Below, one piece after another: positions 1 through 5,802 of a DNA stretch of 5,802 bases. Position 1 is the stretch's first letter. Each line of letters begins with the position of its first letter. The notes beneath the pieces are model-generated. The model saw only the letters and a program-made list of their open reading frames with translations, was not told the DNA's origin and did no database searches. Source of the DNA: Caldifarciminota bacterium (GTDB taxonomy: Bacteria; Hydrothermota; E44-bin80); the NCBI GenBank assembly GCA_023127905.1, contig JAGMEZ010000318.1, positions 1 through 5,802 on the forward strand. Direction: 5' to 3'. Position numbers and translations under genes: made by a program.

Positions 1-2
1 TT

Positions 3-656
3 TTTATGCTTATTGATAACCCAACCTGTGGAAATTATTTTAGAGGACAGTATGAAATGAGGTCAAGAATGGAGCCAGAAGGTGGAGTGCTCGCAGGAAT
101 TTATATCGGGATAACTAATAATTTTTCGATTGGGGTAAGTTACGGTGGTAATCATATTATTGGATACGGTGCTGTAGTGGGGAATAAGTATCCGGGAGTG
201 GAGGTGAGATATAGGGTGTTTGAGGAAACTTTTTTGTATCCTGCCTTGGCACTCGGGTTCTCTTCTCAAGGGTATGGTCCGCAGATTGACGGAAGGTATA
301 GGATAAAATCAAAAGGATTCTATGGTGTTGTGAGCAAAAATTTTGAATTTATTGGAAATTTAAGCCTTCATGGGGGTATTAACTATTCACTTGAGCACAG
401 TGATGGTAATAAAAACCTTAATGTTTTTCTGGGATTTGAAAAGTCAATAACATCAATTTACAGTTTCCTTGCTGATTACGACTTTGCCTTTAATGAAGGT
501 ATTGAAGAATACGCGGAAGATGGTTATCTAAATCTTGGAATAAAAGGTTATTTTGCTCCAAACATAGCGATAGAATTTGATGTTAGAAATCTTCTAAAAA
601 CAGGAGATGATGGTATTAACAGGATATTAAAACTAAGTTATCTTGATAGTTTTTAA
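3..656 (+). CDS. Outer-membrane β-barrel-like protein, 5'-partial
   Basis: The reading frame is open to the left edge, so the gene probably begins upstream. The first in-frame ATG (position 6) is followed by mature-looking sequence (MLIDNPTCGNYFRG), with no signal peptide. The visible ~217 residues alternate hydrophobic and polar residues in short stretches separated by Gly/Asn/Asp turns, such as GVLAGIYIGI, FSIGVSYGG, YPALALGFSS, LSLHGGINYSLE, LNVFLGFEKSI and IAIEFDVRNLL. That is about ten amphipathic β-strands, and the protein ends in Phe (LSYLDSF), as many outer-membrane barrels do. There is no catalytic motif. From memory it resembles uncharacterised barrel-like proteins of WOR-3-type genomes; I assign no symbol or substrate. 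It lies 39 bases upstream of purA, but no functional link is apparent. A porin-like or structural surface role is inference only. Confidence 0.7.
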   Translation, partial: FMLIDNPTCGNYFRGQYEMRSRMEPEGGVLAGIYIGITNNFSIGVSYGGNHIIGYGAVVGNKYPGVEVRYRVFEETFLYPALALGFSSQGYGPQIDGRYRIKSKGFYGVVSKNFEFIGNLSLHGGINYSLEHSDGNKNLNVFLGFEKSITSIYSFLADYDFAFNEGIEEYAEDGYLNLGIKGYFAPNIAIEFDVRNLLKTGDDGINRILKLSYLDSF

Positions 657-695
657 TTGTCCTATAGTTCAGCTTAAAATGAAGTTACTAAGTTA

Positions 696-1970
696 ATGAT
701 GAATACTCTTGCAGTGGTTGGATTATTGTGGGGAGATGAAGGAAAAGGTAAAGTTGTTGACCTTATTAGTAAAAAAGCAGATGTTGTTGTACGCTACCAG
801 GGAGGAACTAATGCTGGTCATACGGTTTACTATAAAGGAAAGCCCCTTCCTCTTCACTTAATTCCTTCGGGGATATTTAATAAAAAATCCAAATGCGTTA
901 TTGGAAATGGTTGTGTTATTGATTTAAGGAGTCTTTACGAAGAGATACTCAATTTAAAAAAAGAAGGAATTGATGTAAAGGGAAGGCTATTTATAAGTAA
1001 GCGTGCTCATGTGACATTTCCCTACCATATAGAAGAAGATAAAAAAACAGAGAAGATTAAAGGTTTGGGGAAATTAGGAACGACCTCCAGGGGTGTTGGA
1101 CCAACCTATACGGATAAATATGCAAGAACAGGAATAAGGATTGCTGATTTGCTTTACCCTGAAGGATTAGAAGCATTAGTAGAGAACAATCTCAAAACGA
1201 AAAAGGTAATGGATGATGAGATTAATATACCATCAATACTTGAAGAATATCGGACGATTGTCAGTGAATTGAGAGAATACTTTACTGATACTGTTTTTTT
1301 TCTAAATAATGAAATAGATAAAGGAAAAAGGGTCCTTTTCGAAGGTGCCCAGGGATGCCTTCTGGATATTGATTTTGGAACCTATCCTTATGTTACATCA
1401 AGTAATCCAACGGTTGGTGGTATATGCACTGGAACGGGTGTTCCTTCCTCAAAGATTAAACGGGTGATTGGGGTAGCAAAGGCTTATTCTACAAGAGTAG
1501 GCGTGGGACCTTTCCCAACCGAGTTTGACAAAGGTTTCCAGGAGCAGTTCCGTGAAAATGCTCATGAGTTTGGTGCAACTACTGGGCGACCTCGAAGTTG
1601 TGGTTGGTTTGATGCCGTTGGGATCAGGTACGCGTGTATGGTGAATGGAGTATCATCCATTGCAATTACAAAGATTGATTGCCTTTCTGGAATAGAAACA
1701 ATCAAAGTATGTATTGATTATAAAACAAAAGAAGGAAAACAAATACAATCATTTCCTTCATATTCAAATGAGCTTTCTAAGGTAGTTCCAACATATGAAG
1801 AATTTAAAGGATGGGAAGAAGATATTCGGGGAATTAACAAGATAGAGGATCTTCCCTCAGAGGCAAGGGATTACCTGAAGGGATTGGAAGAGATACTAAA
1901 TGTTGATTTTGTGATTATTTCAACTGGTCCAGATAGGGATGCGACAATTGTTAAAGAAAAAATATGGTAA
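696..1970 (+). CDS. purA: Adenylosuccinate synthase (IMP-aspartate ligase)
   Basis: This cytosolic enzyme joins IMP and aspartate using GTP to make adenylosuccinate, the first committed step from IMP to AMP. At 424 residues it is normal length for a bacterial PurA. Visible motifs, in order: the P-loop-like WGDEGKGK (12-19) with catalytic Asp14; NAGHT (39-43) with catalytic His42; the IMP-binding GTTSRGVGPTY segment (128-138) with Lys141; FEGAQG (216-221) and DFGTYPYVTSSNP (226-238); TRVGVGPFPTE (266-276); the aspartate/IMP loop TTGRPR (295-300) keeping both functional arginines; the guanine-binding TKID (325-328); and the C-terminal STGPDRDAT. An oddity is Leu11 where the family has a near-invariant Gln before WGDEGKGK. 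Start: ATG codons at 696 and 699 are both possible and neither has a clear Shine-Dalgarno sequence. No other purine genes are in the window. The palindrome at 1989-2018 follows the stop. Confidence 0.98.
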   Translation: MMNTLAVVGLLWGDEGKGKVVDLISKKADVVVRYQGGTNAGHTVYYKGKPLPLHLIPSGIFNKKSKCVIGNGCVIDLRSLYEEILNLKKEGIDVKGRLFISKRAHVTFPYHIEEDKKTEKIKGLGKLGTTSRGVGPTYTDKYARTGIRIADLLYPEGLEALVENNLKTKKVMDDEINIPSILEEYRTIVSELREYFTDTVFFLNNEIDKGKRVLFEGAQGCLLDIDFGTYPYVTSSNPTVGGICTGTGVPSSKIKRVIGVAKAYSTRVGVGPFPTEFDKGFQEQFRENAHEFGATTGRPRSCGWFDAVGIRYACMVNGVSSIAITKIDCLSGIETIKVCIDYKTKEGKQIQSFPSYSNELSKVVPTYEEFKGWEEDIRGINKIEDLPSEARDYLKGLEEILNVDFVIISTGPDRDATIVKEKIW

Positions 1971-1988
1971 TTTTCTATCAAATAAGTT

Positions 1989-2018
1989 AGTAGGGGCGTT
2001 CGATTGAACGCCCTTACT
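1989..2018 (+). terminator. 13-bp stem-loop after purA: terminator or dispersed palindrome
   Basis: Bases 1989-2001 pair with 2006-2018 across a GATT loop. There are 13 pairs with one G:U, and the core GGGCGTTC/GAACGCCC is perfect. It starts 18 bases after the purA stop and is followed by an interrupted T-rich run (TTTGCTGTTTTATTTTT), so it could act as an intrinsic terminator for purA. The T-tract is broken by G and C, and the stem is flanked by GTAG…/…TTAC inverted ends, which also fits a mobile or REP-like palindrome. The glycosyltransferase start codon is only 25 bases beyond it. Confidence 0.6.
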
Positions 2019-2032
2019 TTTGCTGTTTTATT
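2004..2032 (+). promoter_or_regulatory. Possible weak promoter for glycosyltransferase gene
   Basis: If the preceding palindrome terminates purA transcripts, the glycosyltransferase gene needs its own promoter. The only candidate I see is TTGAAC (2004-2009), a 17-base spacer and TTTATT (2027-2032), each matching four of six consensus bases, with a TG one base before the -10. It would start transcription about 4-6 bases before the ATG at 2044. It overlaps the right arm of the hairpin. In such AT-rich DNA this could easily be chance. Confidence 0.2.
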
Positions 2033-2043
2033 TTTCTGTTTTT

Positions 2044-3153
2044 ATGAATATACTCATTGTAAACTGGCAGGATAGACATAACCCATATGCTGGTGGTGCA
2101 GAGGTTCATCTTCATGAGATCTTCGGAAGGATTGCAGCTTGGGGGCATAAGGTTACTTTGTTGGCAAGTGGGTTTCCGGGAGCAAAGAAGGAAGAAACTG
2201 TAGATAGGATACATGTTGTACGAAAGGGAAGTAGAAACGACTTTAATTTCTTTGTTCCCTCTGCCATACGGGAAATAGTAGGGAGGGAGAATATTGACAT
2301 TCTTGTTGAGGACCTTAACAAGATTCCTTTCTTTACTCCCATGTTTATGAAAATCCCGACAGTTGCCATTCTGCATCATCGCTTCGGAAAAAGTATCTTC
2401 ACCGAGACTATTCTTCCCTTTGCAATGTATGTTTATATAGCAGAATCTATGATACCCGTGGTTTACAGAAATATCCCCTTTGACGTTGTATCAGAAAGTA
2501 CAAAAGATGATCTTGTTGCCTCTGGCATTTCTGCGGAAAGGATATTCATACATTACAATGGAATAGATCGCAGTATGTATAAACCAGGGAAAGGAAAGAA
2601 GAACGCATTCCAAATTGCATTTCTTGGAAGGATTAAGAAATACAAAAGTATTGAACACCTTCTTTACGCAGTTGTGCGTTTGAGAAATGAATTTTCTCAA
2701 TTGAGGGTTATTGTTGTTGGAGATGGTGACGCTCTGCCTGATTTAAAGAGGATTGCAGGTTCCCTTAAGATAGAAGGTATAGTAAATTTTACCGGGTTTG
2801 TTTCAGCGAACGAGAAAGTAAGAATACTTCAGGAATCTGAAATTGTTGTAAATACCTCATCAAAAGAAGGTTGGGGACTGACTGTTATAGAAAGCAATGC
2901 GTGTGGTATACCTGTTGTTGCAGCAGATTCACCTGGATTAAGGGATTCGGTAAAAGATGGATTTAATGGATTGCTTTATCCTTACGGGGATATAAGTATA
3001 TTAACTGAATCTATAAAGAAATTGCTAAAGAATAGTAAACTCCTTGAGAGATTGCAAAATAATGCAATTGAATGGTCAAAGAAATTTGATTGGGAGAAAT
3101 CAGCGAGAGGGGTACTGGAAATTTTAACTAAAAGACTATCAGGTGAAATATAA
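2044..3153 (+). CDS. GT4-family glycosyltransferase (GT-B fold)
   Basis: Predicted cytosolic, nucleotide-sugar-dependent retaining glycosyltransferase of 369 residues, typical for GT4. The N-terminal Rossmann-like domain opens with MNILIVNW and carries the glycine-rich NPYAGGAE loop (13-20). The C-terminal domain has HYNGID (170-175), the phosphate-contacting FLGRIKKYKSIEHLL segment (193-207), VVGDGD (224-229) and the diagnostic E-x7-E, with Glu275 and Glu283 in KEGWGLTVIE, followed by ACGIPVVA. No signal peptide is present, and there is no obvious membrane helix. ATG 2044 is chosen because MNILIVNW is the classic β1 start; a TTG at 2020 would add eight low-complexity residues and begin just beyond the hairpin. 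No Shine-Dalgarno sequence precedes the ATG, only a T-rich run. Its 3' end overlaps the flippase-like gene, suggesting the two act on one glycolipid or polysaccharide. Sugar donor and acceptor cannot be read from the sequence. Confidence 0.93.
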   Translation: MNILIVNWQDRHNPYAGGAEVHLHEIFGRIAAWGHKVTLLASGFPGAKKEETVDRIHVVRKGSRNDFNFFVPSAIREIVGRENIDILVEDLNKIPFFTPMFMKIPTVAILHHRFGKSIFTETILPFAMYVYIAESMIPVVYRNIPFDVVSESTKDDLVASGISAERIFIHYNGIDRSMYKPGKGKKNAFQIAFLGRIKKYKSIEHLLYAVVRLRNEFSQLRVIVVGDGDALPDLKRIAGSLKIEGIVNFTGFVSANEKVRILQESEIVVNTSSKEGWGLTVIESNACGIPVVAADSPGLRDSVKDGFNGLLYPYGDISILTESIKKLLKNSKLLERLQNNAIEWSKKFDWEKSARGVLEILTKRLSGEI

Positions 3154-4099
3154 ACAAAGCCTTCTATTCGTATTGCGATTTGTAATTGGATTTGGACTTT
3201 TAATAATTCTTTTCTGGAAGGTTGGAGCCATTGAAATTCTTGGAAAACTTAGACAAATAGAGCCCCTATTTATCTTTCTTTCAATTCTTTTATTCCTTTC
3301 TGCTGTTGCAGTTATTTCTTTGAGGTGGCGAATTCTCCTTTCTGCCCATTCAATTTCAATACCATTCCACAAAACGGTTTCATACTATCTCGTTGGATTT
3401 TTCTTTAATAATTTTTTACCAACAATAGTTGGTCTCGATTTGATAAGGGCAGTCTATGTTTCAAACATATATGGGAGAAAGGCTGAATGTTTCGCATCCG
3501 TCATCTCAGAAAAGGTTATTGGACTTCTTGCGATACTTCTTCTCGGAGTCTTTTTCCTACCTATTTTTATATTGAGGGACCGCTTTATTCTCTTTATATT
3601 CTTCGGATTGTTTATACTTTTGATCTTGTTTATTGCAGGTATCTTTTTCTTTCCGAAAAGAAAAAAATTAAAAGGATTTACCTGGTTATTCAGGATGAGA
3701 ATTCTTTTAAAATTGAGGGAAAAGATTAAAAGTCTCTATGATGCGCTGTATTATTATAAGGATAAAAAGGCTGCGCTTATCCAAACACTTCTTTTATCTC
3801 TTCTATACCAGGTAATTCTTGTTACAATTTTCTTTTTTATCGGTAGAGCTCTTCTGGTTACAATACCTTATTACTATTTCCTTGCATTCATTCCCGTGAT
3901 AAACATTGGGAGTATGATTCCACTAACGCCAAATGGTATTGGAATACGTGAGAGTCTCTGTGTGTATCTTTTTAGCCTTGCAGGAGTTGGTTCGTCACAG
4001 TCGATTCTTATTTCAATGATCTATTTCGGAATTGCGTTGTTTGTAAGTCTTTTAGGTGCAGTTATTTTTATATTTGGGATAAGAAAAGAGAGGAAATAA
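3143..4099 (+). CDS. YbhN/LPG-synthase-TM-like (UPF0104) integral membrane protein
   Basis: A 318-residue polytopic inner-membrane protein of the flippase-like/LPG-synthase transmembrane family (PF03706 type), without the C-terminal aminoacyl-transferase domain of MprF. A basic N-terminus (MKYKQ) leads into a helix at about 7-25, with further hydrophobic segments near 42-60, 80-93, 120-143, 147-170, 212-233, 243-260 and 286-313. Two family hallmarks are visible: NNFLPTIVGLDLIR (89-102), followed by a basic loop and ASVISEKVIGLLA, and the C-terminal MIPLTPNGIGIRE (258-270). The start is a GTG 11 bases before the glycosyltransferase stop, in the +1 frame. That overlap suggests translational coupling, and no good ribosome binding site is seen. 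Family members have been linked to lipid or lipid-linked glycan handling, but most are uncharacterised. A role in translocating the glycosyltransferase product is inference from the pairing. Confidence 0.88.
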   Translation: MKYKQSLLFVLRFVIGFGLLIILFWKVGAIEILGKLRQIEPLFIFLSILLFLSAVAVISLRWRILLSAHSISIPFHKTVSYYLVGFFFNNFLPTIVGLDLIRAVYVSNIYGRKAECFASVISEKVIGLLAILLLGVFFLPIFILRDRFILFIFFGLFILLILFIAGIFFFPKRKKLKGFTWLFRMRILLKLREKIKSLYDALYYYKDKKAALIQTLLLSLLYQVILVTIFFFIGRALLVTIPYYYFLAFIPVINIGSMIPLTPNGIGIRESLCVYLFSLAGVGSSQSILISMIYFGIALFVSLLGAVIFIFGIRKERK

Positions 4100-4104
4100 G
4101 GGGT

Positions 4105-4176
4105 ATGTGGGAAAATATGGATGAGTTATGCGAAAAAGGGATTAAAAAAGGCAGATTTAGCAAAAAAATGCAATAA
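4105..4176 (+). CDS. Possible 23-residue small protein
   Basis: An ATG five bases after the flippase-like stop opens a 23-codon frame (MWENMDELCEKGIKKGRF…) ending in TAA. It is preceded by GAGAGGA (4088-4094), about ten bases upstream, the best Shine-Dalgarno match in the window. The peptide is charged and helix-compatible, with no membrane segment. No family is recognised. The purine-rich site may simply be the Lys/Arg codons at the flippase C-terminus, and an ORF this short is expected by chance, so this is a candidate only. Confidence 0.2.
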   Translation: MWENMDELCEKGIKKGRFSKKMQ

Positions 4177-4210
4177 TTTTGTTTTTTTTAAAAATATTCA
4201 GGTTTTTTAC

Positions 4211-4237
4211 TTGACATTTCTTTCTTTTTAGTATAAT
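4211..4237 (+). promoter_or_regulatory. Near-consensus sigma-70 promoter for M23/SLH-lipoprotein pair
   Basis: A perfect TTGACA (4211-4216) and a perfect TATAAT (4232-4237) sit on the coding strand, with a short 15-base spacer. If the -10 is shifted to TAATAT (4234-4239), the spacer becomes the ideal 17. The region just upstream (about 4171-4210) is almost pure A/T and could serve as an UP element. Transcription would start near 4244, only about 5-8 bases before the ATG at 4251, leaving no room for a Shine-Dalgarno site. This is the strongest promoter in the window and should drive the two downstream genes. Confidence 0.8.
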
Positions 4238-4250
4238 ATCGCCAACAAAT

Positions 4251-5174
4251 ATGCAGAGACTCAGAAGATACAATTGGACTTTTAGTATATTAACAAAAGG
4301 TGGCATTCGTCAATTTATATTAAAGGATACCTATCTATATATATTCCTTGCACTTATTACTGTTTTGGTTTTATTTACTTCATTACTAACAATTGGTGGG
4401 ATAAAAAAACGAACCCTGTATGGGGAATACAGACACCGGGTAAAAGTGAAGGAGCGATATATTGCTTCTCTTAAAAACATTGGTGAAGAAATGGAATCCT
4501 TTAAGGGGAAAATAGCTTTATACTCCTCCTTTGGTGATAAATTGAGATATGCAAGTGATATGTCACCGTTGGAAAGGAATTTACGTGTAAAGGGTATTGG
4601 TGGACCATCGGAGATTGATACGTTGAGAGGAAAGCTATCCAGGTCATCATATCGAGTAGTAAACGATTTAGTGAGAGAGGTTAACTTCACAGAAAAACAT
4701 GTTGACCTCGAGCAATTATCCTATGAAGATGTTTACAAAAAACTATCATCTATACTGGATCTTAAGAGGCATACCCCATCCATTTGGCCAACCCATGGGT
4801 ACATTTCATCTGGTTTTGGTTATCGAAAACATCCGATAAAGAGATATGTTGAGTTCCACAGGGGGTTGGATATAGCAAATGGTTCTGGGACACCTATTTA
4901 TGCCACAGCAGATGGTGTAGTTGATTTTACAGGTTGGCAGGGAGGTTATGGAAGATATGTGTCTATCGACCATGGTTATGGATTCAAAACGAAATACGGA
5001 CACCTTCTCGAGATACTTGTTGAGGTAGGTCAGAACGTTAAAAGAGGCGACATTATTGCAAGAATGGGAAGAACTGGCATGTCAACAGGAAATCATCTTC
5101 ATTATGAGGTGAGAATACTGAACAAAGCCGTTAATCCAATTCATTATATAATAAGGGATACTTTAACATATTAA
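4251..5174 (+). CDS. Membrane-anchored M23 (LytM-type) metallopeptidase
   Basis: Probable peptidoglycan DD-endopeptidase of 307 residues, anchored in the inner membrane and acting in the periplasm. A basic N-terminus of about 26 residues precedes one transmembrane helix (about 27-50). Next comes a charged, partly helical or coiled-coil linker (about 55-170) with a GIGGP motif (115-119), often seen before the catalytic domain in such proteins. The C-terminal M23 domain (about 178-300) starts WPTHGYISSGFGYR. All zinc and catalytic residues are present: His203 and Asp207 (HRGLD), His251 (YGHL), and His282 and His284 (HLH), so it should be active rather than a degenerate regulator of the EnvC type. 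The start follows the strong promoter almost directly and lacks a Shine-Dalgarno site. The stop overlaps the proposed ATT start of the lipoprotein gene. Likely roles are wall remodelling, growth or division; I cannot choose between them. Confidence 0.93.
   Translation: MQRLRRYNWTFSILTKGGIRQFILKDTYLYIFLALITVLVLFTSLLTIGGIKKRTLYGEYRHRVKVKERYIASLKNIGEEMESFKGKIALYSSFGDKLRYASDMSPLERNLRVKGIGGPSEIDTLRGKLSRSSYRVVNDLVREVNFTEKHVDLEQLSYEDVYKKLSSILDLKRHTPSIWPTHGYISSGFGYRKHPIKRYVEFHRGLDIANGSGTPIYATADGVVDFTGWQGGYGRYVSIDHGYGFKTKYGHLLEILVEVGQNVKRGDIIARMGRTGMSTGNHLHYEVRILNKAVNPIHYIIRDTLTY
5154..5172 (+). promoter_or_regulatory. Proposed ATT initiation site overlapping peptidase stop
   Basis: AAGGGA (5154-5158 plus flanking A/T) lies 11 bases before an ATT at 5170-5172 that shares its last T with the peptidase TAA stop at 5172-5174. 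The lipoprotein frame is closed by TAA at 5164-5166, and no ATG, GTG, TTG or CTG occurs between there and 5242. ATT at 5170 or 5176 is therefore the only near-start codon that retains the signal peptide. The stop/start overlap would allow re-initiation by terminating ribosomes. Confidence 0.45.
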
Positions 5175-5793
5175 AATTTTAAAATCAAAAGCTTATTTCT
5201 CCAAATTTGCTGTAATTTTATTTCTATGCATTACAGGATGTATGCCTGTTAAAAAAACTAAACCACAAACTCAGGGGCAGTTAAAAAAAGCGTGGGAGAA
5301 AGAGCACCTTTTGCATATTCTTACACAAGAGAAACTAAGAAGAAAGGATATAGCCTTTCTTTTAATTTACTATTTAAATGATCTTCTTCCTTTTTTTGAA
5401 GAACATCCTGAAATGTATCCTGTTGAAAATAACAATATTTTTGATATTATTGGTTTAGAAGAAGGTCCATATATTGCTGATGTCCTCAGAATTGGTTGGA
5501 TGAAAAATTTTCCCGATGGTAAGTTTTATCCTGTCGATGAGATAAAAAGGTTCCAATTCGCAATAATCCTTTTCAAAGTTTCAAAAACCCTCCCACTTTT
5601 CCAGGGTAAGACCGAGAATAATTATAACATTAAGGATATTGACTATTCTGATTATACATATAAAGCAGTAACTTTTACTGTTTCAAACGAGTTTTTAAAA
5701 CTTAAGGATGGTTTCTTCTATAAGGATAAAAATGTCACTGGCTATGAAGCTGCTATTGCACTTTCGAAATTAAGAAAAATGCTAAAAAAATAG
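5170..5793 (+). CDS. Lipoprotein with degenerate SLH repeats, probable ATT start
   Basis: A start at the first ATG (5242) would give 183 residues without an export signal. Reading the same frame upstream gives a textbook lipoprotein signal peptide: Lys-rich IKILKSKAYFSKF, a hydrophobic core, then AVILFLCITGC with the lipobox I-T-G-C and lipidated Cys24. I therefore place the start at ATT 5170 (207 residues; ATT 5176 is the alternative). After a basic, Lys/Gln-rich linker the protein has S-layer-homology-like repeats. A half repeat covers about residues 52-71 (EKLRRKDIAFLLIYYL). Full ones cover about 91-137 (IADVLRIGWMKNFPDGKFYP) and about 154-201 (IKDIDYSDYTYKAVTFTV, then DGFFYKDKNVTGYEAAIAL). 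The consensus TRAE is replaced by KRFQ and TGYE. SLH domains usually bind cell-wall polymers. Here an envelope-anchoring or scaffold role, coupled with the upstream M23 peptidase, is inferred. The gene ends nine bases before the window edge. Confidence 0.8.
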   Translation: MKILKSKAYFSKFAVILFLCITGCMPVKKTKPQTQGQLKKAWEKEHLLHILTQEKLRRKDIAFLLIYYLNDLLPFFEEHPEMYPVENNNIFDIIGLEEGPYIADVLRIGWMKNFPDGKFYPVDEIKRFQFAIILFKVSKTLPLFQGKTENNYNIKDIDYSDYTYKAVTFTVSNEFLKLKDGFFYKDKNVTGYEAAIALSKLRKMLKK

Positions 5794-5802
5794 AAGTCGC
5801 AC

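Noticed and set aside
643..668. TTGATA…TATAGT as a purA promoter
   Set aside because: Each box matches five of six bases, but the spacer is only 14 bases and the -35 lies in the end of the upstream coding region; too weak to list in AT-rich DNA.
2020..2043. Upstream TTG start for the glycosyltransferase
   Set aside because: It would add LFYFSVF-type residues encoded by the T-rich run just beyond the hairpin, before a canonical MNILIVNW β-strand; ATG 2044 fits the family.
2014..2379. 121-codon open frame on the - strand
   Set aside because: It is antisense to the clearly conserved N-terminal part of the glycosyltransferase and its translation has no recognisable domain or membrane pattern.
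3487..3729. 80-codon + strand frame inside the flippase-like gene
   Set aside because: It is an alternative frame of a well-supported membrane protein gene, with no start context or family resemblance.
4160..4210. A/T-only inverted repeats (A-runs facing T-runs) as a terminator of the flippase-like gene
   Set aside because: There are no GC pairs in the stem and the pairing is imperfect; any very AT-rich spacer gives such matches. An UP-element role is more plausible.
5164..5244. Frameshift fusion of the M23 peptidase to the SLH-like protein
   Set aside because: A lipobox in the middle of a fusion would make no sense, no clear slippery site is seen, and the M23 domain ends at a normal C-terminus.

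Overview
The window is a compact, AT-rich stretch of a bacterial genome with every recognisable gene on the + strand. A β-barrel outer-membrane-type protein, a lipobox protein and a periplasm-facing M23 peptidase together point to a diderm (Gram-negative-type) bacterium. The low GC content, scarcity of Shine-Dalgarno sites and the style of the first protein remind me of uncultured lineages such as WOR-3/Stahlbacteria or related FCB-type phyla. That placement is from memory and could not be tested here.

Layout: (1) 3-656, the 3' part of a β-barrel-like protein gene, open at the left window edge. (2) 696-1970, purA, a full-length adenylosuccinate synthase. (3) 1989-2018, a strong palindrome that may be a terminator or a dispersed repeat. 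(4) 2044-3153, a GT4-type glycosyltransferase, overlapping by 11 bases (5) 3143-4099, a YbhN/LPG-synthase-TM-like polytopic membrane protein. (6) 4100-4250, a spacer with a possible 23-codon ORF and a near-consensus sigma-70 promoter ending 13 bases before the next start codon. (7) 4251-5174, a membrane-anchored M23 endopeptidase. (8) 5170-5793, a lipoprotein with degenerate SLH repeats, whose signal peptide is visible only if translation starts at a rare ATT codon overlapping the peptidase stop.

Except for purA, the theme is the cell envelope. The glycosyltransferase and flippase-like protein look like a translationally coupled pair for making or moving a lipid-linked glycan. The M23 peptidase and SLH-like lipoprotein look like a second coupled pair, driven by the promoter at 4211-4237, acting at the peptidoglycan/outer-membrane interface. 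Nothing here amounts to a clearly new multi-gene system. The observations most worth checking are the hidden ATT-started lipoprotein signal peptide, the probable leaderless or near-leaderless promoter, the degenerate SLH repeats, and the palindrome before the glycosyltransferase gene.
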